Source: Symsagittifera roscoffensis
Taxonomy: Eukaryota > Xenacoelomorpha > Acoela > Convolutidae
Direction of reading: 5' to 3'
Length of the DNA: 64,000 nucleotides
NCBI RefSeq assembly: GCF_963678635.1
Contig: NC_087063.1
Span: forward strand, 43,412,759-43,476,758
Shown here one piece after another: positions 9,633 through 19,480 of the stretch (its first letter is position 1; each line of letters opens with the position of its first letter). The position numbers and the translations under genes were made by a program. The notes under the pieces are model-generated. The model did not search any database. It saw only the letters and a program-made list of their open reading frames with translations, and was not told the DNA's origin.

Positions 9633-12089
9633 ACCGATCCCTTGGCGCTGATCAGAGAAGTCACGGAGTTCGTGACAGTGATCTATGGACCAGCAGTCAC
9701 GTTTGCGTTCCCTGACGTTAAAGTGGAAGCATATAGGAGGTCGGTGCTGCACCTGAACCTCATATCGGCAGTGGACGGTAGTACACTGAACTGGTGTGAG
9801 CAGCACACATTGCGGGAGCTCATGAGTGAAGATCTATTATTTGCGAAAATATCGGAGCCAGAGATGACAGTCATCAATTTTGACGATCACTTCCGTGACC
9901 GCATGGGAGAAGTAGAAAGAGGACACATCGAGGTGTTTCCAAGGCTTTGGAATCTGAGGCCCTATGATAAAACGAATGGTGAAATAACCAGAGTGCCTCG
10001 TCTCACTGCAGCATATCACAAAGTGAGAGAAGAGACGAAGGACTGGGGCGATTACAGGAAGCTGCCGGAGGCAATCCCTGAATTCCCTCTGATAAGAAGG
10101 ATGTTGCTCGGAGCAGTCTCCGTGGTACAGACTCCTAGATTGGGAGCATTCGAAGCCAATGAAAGGAGAGTAGGGAATTTCGTGGGAACGATGGATCCAT
10201 ACTTTGTAGGGAGAAATGCCGCCGTGTTACAGTACACACGATTCGCATACATGGATCAAGCGACGAGAAGGCGAATAAGCAACGCCGCAACTCCCAAGCC
10301 TGGAAGATTTGATGAGGAATGGAAGGAATTAGGCTTAGCTCCGATGAAGATGAGAGGCAGGACCGAAGTGCCAGAAGCCTCATTAATCCTGACCAGTGTG
10401 AAAAAGGAGATGAAAGTGGGAGGAATATTGCAGACGAGAACTTTCCTAGCACCCTTCGGCTGTGAAGAAATCAAAGTGGTCCATGGAGAAGAGGAAGATG
10501 AATCGGCCGGTACATTGCTCATACCGAGGTTCCAGGAAGAAACCGACAATGACGAACAAGGACCATCGAGCTCAAACAAGGATAAGTCTGAAGGAAATGA
10601 CGGACAGGGTGGAAGCCGTCAAACCGAAGAACCCATGCAACAAGATCAAGCTGGTGGAGAAGACGACAGGGCATCGACAGGAGGAACATCCAGCCTGGAT
10701 TTCAATATCTTCAGTGATCTTGAGAACAATGCAGACACGTTGGAAACGACTGAGCCAGCGGATGAAGGCATCTCGACACTGGAGCCTCCGTCAGCCTTTA
10801 TGGAAATGAAACGGAATTTGCCGGAGAGCAGCTCTCCTGGCAATTCAAGAAATAACGACCAGAGAATCCTCATGGAATCACCTCGGAGGAGAAGAATAGA
10901 GGCCTCAGCCAGAGTACCTTTCTTGGGAACGCTGCCCAAAGAAGAATGGGAAGTACATCACCGAGACCACGAGAGTAGGACGGGATGCAAGCTGGACAGA
11001 GTGGCGTTTATGGAAGAAGTCTGGACCGTGGTTCAAAGCTATGGGACCCAGTCTATTCTGAAAACAGGTCTCAATCGACCCTTGATGCGGGAAGTCCTTG
11101 ACAAGCTTGATGAGTGTGAAGGGAGAATGAGTGAGTTGTTGATCGACTCAGCCACTGATGAGAGTGAAGCGAACTCTCCCATCAAGATGACACCGCAGGA
11201 CGATGAAGGAGAGGTGGTGTATCTGTCAAGAACCGGGAGAGAGACGATGCGATCAAAAATGGTGATTGATAAAATCAATGCGATGAAAATGAAGTTAGGC
11301 AGCAGAGTGATGCCGAGGAGAGTTGGAAAGACGAAGGTGGATTCAGAAATATCGATGAAAGCTGGTAACTCAGCGAAAAAGAAGCGAGTTGAGGAGGCCA
11401 TGGATTTGGGGCAAGGTGATTATAAATTGTCTGGCACAGATAGAATATTAACTGATATAGCGATGGTGCCACCCATTCTCATGGCGGGGATAAAGTCAAC
11501 CGGTTATAAATCCAAAAGGAGTGACCGCACTCTGACTGGAGCAGCCTTAGAAATGGAAATACTCAGCCAATGTGGAGAGAGCAAAATGAAAGACTTCAAG
11601 CCATCTCCCATGAATCATGGAAAGGGAAGTGTCGCAGGACAACTAACACCAGTGGAATACAACCGACTGACAGTGTCGGAGACTGTGTCGATAGATGAAC
11701 CCACCGGTGGATACATGGAGATGTTGGAATACCGAAACTCGGCTAGAGGGTATGTAATGGCCCTGGAAGACGAAAAAGCCATGGAGGGTTATCTAGAAAC
11801 GATGTTGCAAGGCACCACCCTCAAGCAGAAGGCGTACGGGACTTTGGCGTCGTCTGACATACAGGCGGAAACGATCGAGCAGTTGGTGAGCCTTCCATGG
11901 AAAGCAGTAGTGTTGAGGTATTTCGAAGAAGAAATGAGGACTACGCCAAGAATACATGCTCTCGTGGCAGTACCTTACGTAAGAACAGAGTTACAACTCA
12001 GGTTCGCCTGGTGCATGATGGGACTGACTCGCGAAGAATATGACTCAGAAGAAAGGAAGAGATCAAAGAGGAAAAGGTTTTCCTTATGA
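9633..12089 (+). CDS. Accessory frame part 4: unrecognised, with acidic disordered middle
   Basis: About 818 codons in the same frame as the preceding parts, after TGA 9630-9632. No ATG lies near the beginning; the first candidate start is TTG 9642. Roughly the first 280 residues look globular (FVTVIYGPAVTFAFPDVKV, INFDDHFRDRMGEV). A low-complexity region of ~130 residues rich in Glu, Asp, Ser and Gly follows, then a basic to mixed C-terminal half. I recognise no family, and no membrane segment or signal peptide is evident. It ends at TGA 12087-12089, overlapping ATG 12086-12088 of the next frame as ATGA. Element B is truncated before this region, so there is no second copy here to compare. 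Confidence 0.65.
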   Translation, partial: TDPLALIREVTEFVTVIYGPAVTFAFPDVKVEAYRRSVLHLNLISAVDGSTLNWCEQHTLRELMSEDLLFAKISEPEMTVINFDDHFRDRMGEVERGHIEVFPRLWNLRPYDKTNGEITRVPRLTAAYHKVREETKDWGDYRKLPEAIPEFPLIRRMLLGAVSVVQTPRLGAFEANERRVGNFVGTMDPYFVGRNAAVLQYTRFAYMDQATRRRISNAATPKPGRFDEEWKELGLAPMKMRGRTEVPEASLILTSVKKEMKVGGILQTRTFLAPFGCEEIKVVHGEEEDESAGTLLIPRFQEETDNDEQGPSSSNKDKSEGNDGQGGSRQTEEPMQQDQAGGEDDRASTGGTSSLDFNIFSDLENNADTLETTEPADEGISTLEPPSAFMEMKRNLPESSSPGNSRNNDQRILMESPRRRRIEASARVPFLGTLPKEEWEVHHRDHESRTGCKLDRVAFMEEVWTVVQSYGTQSILKTGLNRPLMREVLDKLDECEGRMSELLIDSATDESEANSPIKMTPQDDEGEVVYLSRTGRETMRSKMVIDKINAMKMKLGSRVMPRRVGKTKVDSEISMKAGNSAKKKRVEEAMDLGQGDYKLSGTDRILTDIAMVPPILMAGIKSTGYKSKRSDRTLTGAALEMEILSQCGESKMKDFKPSPMNHGKGSVAGQLTPVEYNRLTVSETVSIDEPTGGYMEMLEYRNSARGYVMALEDEKAMEGYLETMLQGTTLKQKAYGTLASSDIQAETIEQLVSLPWKAVVLRYFEEEMRTTPRIHALVAVPYVRTELQLRFAWCMMGLTREEYDSEERKRSKRKRFSL

Positions 12090-12400
12090 CGAACCTGAGG
12101 GATCTGATAGTCCAGGAGGGAGCAGCAGTAGCGTGTGCGAAGCGGAGAGACGCTCTCTGTTTCATTCGATTCCTGATAGAGCAGATTTCAGTACCTGCAT
12201 TGAACACTTGTGTTAAAATGTTGAGGGAAGGCGATGAGCGAACGAAAGCCTTATTCTTGCTAGCACTGCTGGATATGCAGCAAAGTAAACCGATGAGGGT
12301 GAACATGAAAGAACCTGAGGAGTTAGAACCCATGAAAAAGATAGACGAAATCAGGAGATTATCAAACAAGGAGCTGAGACTCACTAAAGAATCTATGTGA
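12086..12400 (+). CDS. Accessory frame part 5: unrecognised, starts at an ATGA overlap
   Basis: A 104-codon stretch that begins with ATG overlapping the previous stop (ATGA at 12086-12089) and lies in the -1 frame relative to it. It is helical and rich in Leu, Glu and Lys (ALFLLALLDMQQSKPM, KKIDEIRRLSNKELRL). It ends at TGA 12398-12400, but the same frame is open again from 12401. The simplest view is that 12086-14488 is one coding unit with a nonsense mutation at 12398. Function unknown. Confidence 0.6.
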   Translation: MTNLRDLIVQEGAAVACAKRRDALCFIRFLIEQISVPALNTCVKMLREGDERTKALFLLALLDMQQSKPMRVNMKEPEELEPMKKIDEIRRLSNKELRLTKESM

Positions 12401-14488
12401 GCATTGCCGAAATCCAGTGAATACTGTGGACCGATCAAGAAGAAGTCGTATGGCTACGTATCCGGGATCATAGGGATCGCGTACAATCCTTTCCTGAGTG
12501 AAGACATACGCGATTGCTTCTTCGATTATGAGCAGGCGGTGTTGCTAAGATTCTGGACGTCCAGATTTGTAACGATTAAGAGCGTTAACAATCCACAGGC
12601 CAAATTGGGACTGGTCTTGGAAGAAGAGGTGACTGCACCTTCAGTACCAAAATCCGACAAAAGAGTGGAGTTTGGGTTCGGATTCTCAGATGAATTACTG
12701 AGAACGAGCTTGATGACAGTGTGGGAATTGATGAGGCCATCATGGTGTCCTAGTCCCAACGCTGACTCTATATTACGGGCGACACAAGACGTACAGAGGG
12801 AACTGAATGCAGACTGTAACCTGCGTGACCTCAACATCATATATAATGTGATGATAACAGCCTCTAAGAGCAACGGAGAAGATAGAGTGGAGTTGCCTGG
12901 CTGGGGACCAGAAGACTGGGTCAAACCTGGTAGCTGTCTGGCGGAAGTCTGTGGACTGGAGGGTCACGTTTGTGGAGGTTTGGACTGTGTGAAGACCCTG
13001 GAGAAACAAAACAAGCAATTGACGGTATTGTTTGGAAATGTAGTGATGAAAGCTAGAACAGAAACGGAACTGACAGCAGATTGCCATGGAGGAACCGATG
13101 TGAATCTAGTGACTGCACTAGGATTCTACAGCATGTTTGGTTCTCTAGAGTCACTATTGAATCTAGAACAGAAACATGAGATGGTCACAGCCATCAGTGT
13201 AGAAGTATTCCCAGGAGTTCTACAGACTGAACAGAATTACATAGGGAAATGGAGGGAAGCAATCGAGACAGAAATGAACATCAGACACAGTGAGACTTAT
13301 TGTAGACCATCAGGAGCACGATATTTGGTGGGTTCAACGTTGGCTCCAATGTGCAAGAGCAGATACCCTGTACATTTCGTGGCTGTGGACGTGAAGAGTA
13401 CAAAAACGATCGTGGATCAAGCCTTCTCAGTGCCAAAGTGTGTGAGATTGGCGAGAATGTCTGAAAAGTCTTACGAGTTACTATGTAAGATGTTCTCAGC
13501 AGTTCCAGAGAGAACCAAAGAAGAATTGAAGTCAATACTAGGAAAGAAGTTCATGGGATATGTGAGTGGGAACTTCAGTGACTTTGAGAGACAGAAACAG
13601 AGAGGATCAACTGTCACAGATTACAATGCAGTAGATGAGAATGATGAAGTCCACCGAGTGATGATGGAATTGGAACCATTGCTGGAAGCTTCGGGAAAAC
13701 GTAATTGGAGGAGCATCATGTTGACGCATGACGAGTTTCCTTGCCACTGCTTGCTGCAGACCTGGTGGTATCCCAAGCGTAGTAATCTGATGTTGATCTG
13801 GGACTCTGGAGAGCTGCTCTCCATGGGTTTACCAGATTCATCACAGCCCGTAACGATAGTGATAGTGGGAGTTATGATGGCGATACGATGGCTGGAAGCT
13901 CATGTGAGAGAAAATAACAGACAGGAGGCACCGACGAGAGAACAGTTGCGGAAATTAGATTGTCTAAAAGATTTAGATCTTTTTGAGACAATGTGCAAAG
14001 TTCTAAACATTCCGATGGAAGTGAAGAAGATATGGGCAAGAAAACGATTGATGCCATGGTTCAGAGCTAACATGACTGCATGGTTGTACGAGTATGCGAA
14101 AAAGCATATGTCGAAGCACGGCAGGGTGTACAGTGAATATCAGCTGGACATTGGAGCAGGAGCTTTCAAGCGAGCTCTCGTGACTCATCAGAATGCAGTG
14201 ACCACCGCTGTGAAAAGAGTTTCCAGGACGAGTGAACGTAGTGGAAAGGAGAAGGCAGAGATGCTGAAAGAAGATTTGGAGAGAAACGTGACGTTGTGTC
14301 TCCACAACAGCTTCTGCAGAAACAGAGAATCTAACGTGGATCCCCTACCTTGTTGTAAACATAGGGTGGAAGAGCAGAAGTGTTGGAGGACGGCTTCCAG
14401 CAGCGTCAGGATAGCTAACGACGTGTTACAAGATACGGAAACTGAGAGTGCAGAGTCAGTATCACAGGAGGAAGAGATGGAACATTGA
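12401..14488 (+). CDS. Accessory frame part 6: unrecognised, Cys-rich segments
   Basis: About 695 open codons in the same frame as 12086-12400; the only early start is TTG 12404, so an independent start is unlikely. A Cys-containing segment near residue 180-205 (CLAEVCGLEGHVCGGLDC) and a C-terminal Cys/His cluster (CLHNSFC, CCKH, then CW) could bind zinc. A hydrophobic stretch (VTIVIVGVMMAI) is too short and too near charged residues to be a confident membrane anchor. The last ~20 residues are very acidic. It ends at TGA 14486-14488, followed by the 3' UTR. No family recognised. Confidence 0.65.
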   Translation, partial: ALPKSSEYCGPIKKKSYGYVSGIIGIAYNPFLSEDIRDCFFDYEQAVLLRFWTSRFVTIKSVNNPQAKLGLVLEEEVTAPSVPKSDKRVEFGFGFSDELLRTSLMTVWELMRPSWCPSPNADSILRATQDVQRELNADCNLRDLNIIYNVMITASKSNGEDRVELPGWGPEDWVKPGSCLAEVCGLEGHVCGGLDCVKTLEKQNKQLTVLFGNVVMKARTETELTADCHGGTDVNLVTALGFYSMFGSLESLLNLEQKHEMVTAISVEVFPGVLQTEQNYIGKWREAIETEMNIRHSETYCRPSGARYLVGSTLAPMCKSRYPVHFVAVDVKSTKTIVDQAFSVPKCVRLARMSEKSYELLCKMFSAVPERTKEELKSILGKKFMGYVSGNFSDFERQKQRGSTVTDYNAVDENDEVHRVMMELEPLLEASGKRNWRSIMLTHDEFPCHCLLQTWWYPKRSNLMLIWDSGELLSMGLPDSSQPVTIVIVGVMMAIRWLEAHVRENNRQEAPTREQLRKLDCLKDLDLFETMCKVLNIPMEVKKIWARKRLMPWFRANMTAWLYEYAKKHMSKHGRVYSEYQLDIGAGAFKRALVTHQNAVTTAVKRVSRTSERSGKEKAEMLKEDLERNVTLCLHNSFCRNRESNVDPLPCCKHRVEEQKCWRTASSSVRIANDVLQDTETESAESVSQEEEMEH

Positions 14489-15354
14489 CGGATGGCCGAA
14501 AGAAGAGATGAAAGTAGAAAAATTTAGAAGTTTTAGAACTTCTAAACGACGAAAAAAGAAGAAAACAAAGGAGTGATGAAGAAAAGTTAAAACTCAGAAT
14601 TGTTTATGTGTGTGAAAAACTCAAGTGAGAAACCAAGCAACCAAGTTGTAATTGAAAACTGAAACATTTAGTTGAGTTTTGAAATTGTTGCATTTATAAA
14701 TTTGCAATTTGATTTTAGTTGAAGTGGCTTTAGAGACACTCACTTACTATTCATTTAGAAAGGCTTAAGTGAAGGAGTATATTTAAATATTCCAGCCTGC
14801 ATGACTGTTTTTAACCAGCTAGGAGAACTGATCACTTTGTGGTGACATGGAAGGCTTGAGTAATCTCTCGAAGAGGGAGATTGTTTCATTGTTCTTTCTA
14901 ACCACAGAGTTTCTTAGTTTTAGTATTCAGGACAATAACAAGCAAGATTTCCGAAGGGAAAAGCGTAGTAGGATAATTTTAGCTTGTTGGTTGGCAGGAC
15001 TGTCCTGCAAGCCAACACCTTTTAAATCTAAGAGAAAAGTTTTAATCGGGACATTGACATTGGAAGTCAGAAAATATGTTTTATCTTAAGTCATATCCTC
15101 AATGTGCATATTAATGAGAGAATTTGAAGGCTATAGTGATGTAGTATGATGCCATTTGTATTCTGCAGTGAGTCGATGTGACGTAGATAAAAGTAATTTC
15201 GTGCATTTTGTAAATTCTGTTCGATGAGACTGTATCTATTTTACGAACATTGCGTGATTCAATGAGGACATTGACCGGACTGTCCGGGGAGTATGTGACA
15301 TTCGACCAGAATGTGAAAAATGCAATCTCTGCAGAATTCGAATTTTTAGCAGCG
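14489..15354 (+). other. Element A 3' untranslated region
   Basis: Non-coding, AT-rich. It contains a short hairpin (arms GCAGGAC 14994-15000 and GTCCTGC 15002-15008, with outer TTGGC/GCCAA pairing) and a copy of the TGTCCGGGGAG motif at 15281-15291, about 65 bases before the LTR-like sequence. A polypurine tract was not located with confidence. A 80-codon ORF at 14847-15089 shows no recognisable domain and I do not call it a gene. Confidence 0.55.
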
Positions 15355-16235
15355 AGCCTTCCGGATTGGTGATTATTAAGAAATAAGAACGTTATTGGAA
15401 CGAGTGGCCAGACGGTGAGGGCTGGAATATTCTGGTATTTTAAAATTTCAAAAATTCGAATTATGACGTCATATTTCTGAGAAACGTCAGAAACGGCCAT
15501 TTTGGCTAAAACAAGAAAGAAAAAGAGAACAACATTAGCTGCGCTAACAACAACTACGGAATTGAGATTGAAAAACGACAGCGAGTTACAGAGTAACAGA
15601 GAACACTCCGAGTTGCAAATATTGTACTGCTACAATAGTTGCAAGGCCGTTGCAGACAACGGTGAAGGGTGGAGGACAGCCTTCCGGATTAAGAGGAAAT
15701 CAGGATTAACGAGCTTGATCCAGCGGATTCATCAATCCGGAAGGGTAAAGGAACTGAAATCTTTAGCCTGTTACATAAACTTTTAGCTTCCTGTCATGTC
15801 CTGATTTGAATTTAATTGATATCTAGATTCATTTTGATAAGGATGAGAAGCTAGGAGTTGGGGGAAAGGGTTGATTCATCTTCGATGGAGATCATGATTT
15901 TTATCTACTGAACAAAAACAATAGTAATATAATAAGTAGTAGCCCTGTTTTTAGGAGTGACCTCGTGGTCTGGGGATACTGAGACCCAGCCATGAGCTCA
16001 CTATTTCTGCATGTAATCTAGTTAATTTGAGTGTTTTGACCGAAGCCGAAAGCAGTAACGTTTTTGTCGACCCGATGTTAAAAAGACCACCGAAAAGTAC
16101 TGGTTTGGTAGAGACGGTGAAAAGCATGCAAAGCTCTGTTTAGACGTTAGCCAGTCGTCTTAAGACTTAGTTTTGTCTTCCGTCGATATGTATCTTCCGG
16201 GCGAATGTTACATAGTGAAGTGTCGCTGCACTGAT
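15355..16235 (+). repeat. Truncated 3' LTR of element A
   Basis: Diverged sequence matching the 5' part of the LTRs at 52193 and 55640 in the same order. Matches are CCGGATTGG near the start, GGAATATTCT (15423), the stretch ending in CGGCCATTTTG (~15507), the TAGCTAG/AGTC...CATC block (15850), and GTGGTCTGGGGATACTGAGACCCAGC (15964) against GTAGTCTGGGG...GAGACCCAGC in the others. Position directly after the accessory frame and 3' UTR makes it A's 3' LTR. It stops near 16235, where minus-strand coding sequence of element B begins. Confidence 0.6.
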
Positions 16236-16979
16236 GTTTCTACCTCGGTCATGGCCGAAAGTAACGTCATGATCGCCTCTCCCATGACCTCATTACTGGG
16301 AATCGATCCATCCGTCAGAAGGGACAACAATCTTCTGTTCTGCAGGTGGTCATTCGAGCCGGCAGTTATTATCACCTGTGGGTCCATGCTGACCGTCTTC
16401 TGCACGCTTATTGTCATGCCCACTGATTGTCCCCAGTCCAATTTAGGCGCTGTTTAGAAAATCACGTCGGGCCAAAAGAGAGTACGAGGCGTATAGAGAT
16501 AATCCAAATTGCCCACTAGCAGGTATTTGGCGGCATTGATGTCTAGGGGATCATAGGCAGCAAACAGACATTGGTGTCTTCAGTCCCTCGTACCTCCTAT
16601 TGTCCCCAGCCACCGAGGTCGCTCGGGGATAGTCTCTCAAAGACTAACCGGGCACTTGGCAGGGTGGTTTGGAGAACTGCCGTTACCTTTTGTGATGCTT
16701 ATTATTGGGCCTATTCTCTGTCATAAACATGCCCCTTCGAGGAGGCAGCGTCAATTCTCTGGCTCTCCGACGGACGTCCGTCAGAGATCGGGTGTTCAGG
16801 GATCCAAAGGTTTTGTCCTAAGGCAATCCATCTAGATCCACAAACCTGAGCGTGGTTGCGGAGCTAAGCTGCTGCTGTTCCGCTTATAGCCAGTCCACGC
16901 CCGGTATCCGATGTAATCCCAACACTGTGGGACCGTCTCCACCCATCATCTTCTGATCGACACGTTAACGTATTCATGT
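16208..16979 (-). pseudogene. Element B accessory frame remnant (parts 2 and 3)
   Basis: Read on the minus strand, this corresponds to A's accessory parts 2 and 3. Near 16800-16930 it encodes PGVDWL and TTLRFVDLDGLP, interrupted by stops. Near 16420-16560 it encodes YLLVGNLDYLYTP and LFWPDVIF, then a stop. At 16208-16441 it encodes DPQVIITAGSNDHLQNRR, matching FAGINDHLHSRG of A. The rest of the accessory frame is missing: the copy ends at the junction with A's LTR near 16235. It shows that parts 2 and 3 follow the SGNH segment in an independent copy. Confidence 0.7.
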
Positions 16980-18988
16980 TCAAGTTCGCCAACATGTCAG
17001 TTTTGTATTGCCCCAACCGCTGGGATCTAGACGGTTCCAGAGCAGCACACTGTTTGGGTCAATTCCCTCCGCCGGCGTGGCACTCGTCGATGGGCTTCGT
17101 GCAGAAGCAGGAGCCGTCGCGGGCGTGTTACTCGTCCTCGCTACGGTTTGAGAGCTATTCCGACTCTGATCAATTGGCCTCCCTAGTCGGCTCTCTAACG
17201 GTTGTCTTCTAGGGGGAGGAGCAGTCCCCAGTCTTTCTTTTACGCGTGAGCTTGGTGCAATGGGAGCAGTTGCACTCCTTTCCATAGCTAGGGGCCCGAG
17301 ACGACCGGCGAGTGATTCCGACACGTTGCCTCTCAATCTACCTCCTCCAGGCGACCTGGTCCTAGCCAGAGTTTCGGTTGTTCTCAATTCCTGCTCCATT
17401 TCCTCAGTTTTCTTCTGAAACACGTCATTTATCCAGCGCTTTCCTTGTGCTGTATTGAAATGTATCCCTTCCCTGGTGAGTGCGAGATGGTCAGTCATCC
17501 GCAGCGTGTTTTCGAGATCCATGAGTCGCAGCTCGCTAGGATTGCTCCTCACCAGATTGCGGGTCATTTCATTCCACCGGGTCACATTGCCATTCACAAA
17601 ATCCGCCACTGGCGTACCCACCTCCGGGTATGCGGGATTGTGCACAGCACCACGAGTCTAGATCTGTACTTTTCTTTCAAGTCATTCAAAAGGCAGACCA
17701 GCAGCGGCTCCCATTTGCCCTCTGGGGTAACAATGACCCTTGAACCATCATTAGTACCGAGCATTATCACCAATGTGTTAAACTGATCCTCGCTCTGGAA
17801 CTCCATCATTTTAATGACTTGAGCCACGGAGGCCCCTCCGAAAGATAGAACAGTGGTCTGACCACTCACAAAGATCTCGTTCAGATCCATCACCAGACTA
17901 TCTCCAACAACCAAATGACGACTTCCTGGAGGAATTGCCTGATTGTTTATGGCAGGGTTCCAGATCATGCCGTTCAGCCAGGCTCAAGGATGCTCCGCAG
18001 CTACTTGCAGGAACAAGTTGCGGAGCGCCAAGTTCTTTCTGACGTCCACTACTCGAGATCTCAAAGCCGTCTCGCCATGTGTAGGTCCCGTTGGCGCTAT
18101 GGCTCGTGACGTTCGTTCCGATTTACTCAAGGAGCGATCAAGGCGTTGGGAAGGGACGACCATACCCAGCGTCCGTCCGCTGGTCCTGTTGATTTCGTCC
18201 ATCGTCGCTCAGGCTACCTGATTGAATGACTCCTGAAACTGAGGAGTCAAATAGGTGTCTGAAGGATCCGGTATCGTGTTCCTAGAGCTCAAGGCAGATT
18301 GTAATATCTGCCGAGGAGCCCCGGGCTCCCTCGGGGTGCAGAGCTTCTGTGCCTTTGTCCTGGGAAGCTTGTCCCTGGATCCATCCGAGGAGTTCATCGT
18401 TGCCAGAACCGTCGGCGATACTTGGCTCACCCTTGCCATATATAACTCTCTTAGGTGTTTTATCTGTCCTTCTTTGAGGGTTAATTGCATTTCATCGTTT
18501 TTCTTCTTCATTTGTCTCTTTCTCGAGCTATTGCTTTGTACTCCTCAAACTTGGCATGCAGCTCCTTCCGGTCCTTCTCCTTCTTTTCTAAAGTTTCAAA
18601 AGTCTCCGAGGTCCGAATCTCCATCTCACTCATCTTTACTCTCTTCAGTAGAGGAGCAGCCGTTTGAGAATCTGCTGAGTGTGACGGGCCCGGTCCAACA
18701 CGTTATCCTTTCGCTCCGATAAGAGGTTGCACCTCGCCGCTATCTCATCAGTCGGTTTCGGCCTCTCTCGGCGGTCCCGGACTCCCCGAAGGCCAACATT
18801 GAGACTACTTCTGTGGAGCAATCCCCACGACCCTCTCGTCCTAGCGCGTTGAGGAGTGCGACGGTGAACATCGCCGGCTCCGGGTCTTTTTGCGCAAAGT
18901 TGCAGTCAATCAATCGCTGGTATATCTCGTCCAGAGTCGTTGCCAGAGTCGCTGAGATGAAATTCATCAAATCATTTGTGTCACTCAT
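16980..18988 (-). pseudogene. Element B accessory part 1: coiled coil plus SGNH hydrolase (broken)
   Basis: Homologous to 5568-7484. The likely start is ATG at 18988 (MSDTNDLMNFIS); the N-terminus shares IYQRLIDCNFA, DPE and GRGDCSTEV with A. Next comes a broken Lys/Glu-rich coiled-coil region, then TPRE and DPSDT, also present in A. The SGNH domain keeps block I (VVGDSLV, near 17890-17907), block II (SFGGAS) and block III (GTND). A frameshift near 17620-17660 then moves block V into the next frame, as EGIHF, with Glu in place of Asp. The C-terminal tail is Arg/Ser/Pro/Thr-rich and ends near 16980. Several frame breaks make it a pseudogene. GTND is closer to the family consensus than A's GTNN. 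Confidence 0.8.
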
Positions 18989-19480
18989 TTTTCTTTGTGA
19001 ATGTCTTGTCATACTCTTCCGATTGCTGAAAGTCAAAAAGCAAAGTGGGATCAATTAAGATCTAAAAAACAAGTCACGACTTAGAACAATCATTCCAAGC
19101 TGTTCCTTTTCTGGGATAAAACTTCCTTCACATCTTTTAATAACAATCCATTGAAACTCTCTTTTGTTCTTGATTTAAAAGCTAGCACCAAGGTGGATCG
19201 TCCACTTGCGATCTTGTCAAGATAACACAACTGAGCGCTGTCCCCTCTCGTACCTGGAGTGTTCCAGGCTTGCATGACATAAACATCACATAAAACATAA
19301 CCTAACAATAACATAATATTCAAATATCACACATCAACACTATCACATAACAGCCTAATCCCTAATAGTTAACCTAAAACCTAATCCTAGTGCCTAAAAA
19401 GCAAACCTAACAAAGACTACTTAACACCTAATGTGGCTCTAGCATATGCTCAGATAAAGTTTTTCATGTAAGTAGACCTC
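18989..19480 (-). other. Element B intergenic region between pol and accessory frame
   Basis: Non-coding counterpart of 5165-5567. On the minus strand it has a T-rich tract ending in CAG shortly before the ATG at 18988. The plus strand carries irregular CCTAA/AACCTAA repeats around 19300-19420. No gene seen. Confidence 0.5.

Noticed and set aside
5568-14488. Accessory frame as an env gene
   Set aside because: It sits in the env position, but no signal peptide, fusion peptide, furin site or convincing membrane anchor is visible, and it contains an SGNH hydrolase domain and coiled coil instead.
14847-15089. 80-codon ORF in the 3' UTR
   Set aside because: Has an ATG, but no domain, no counterpart elsewhere in the window and no clear coding character.
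15502-15786. 94-codon ORF in A's 3' LTR
   Set aside because: Lies in LTR-homologous sequence and is not open in the other LTR copies.
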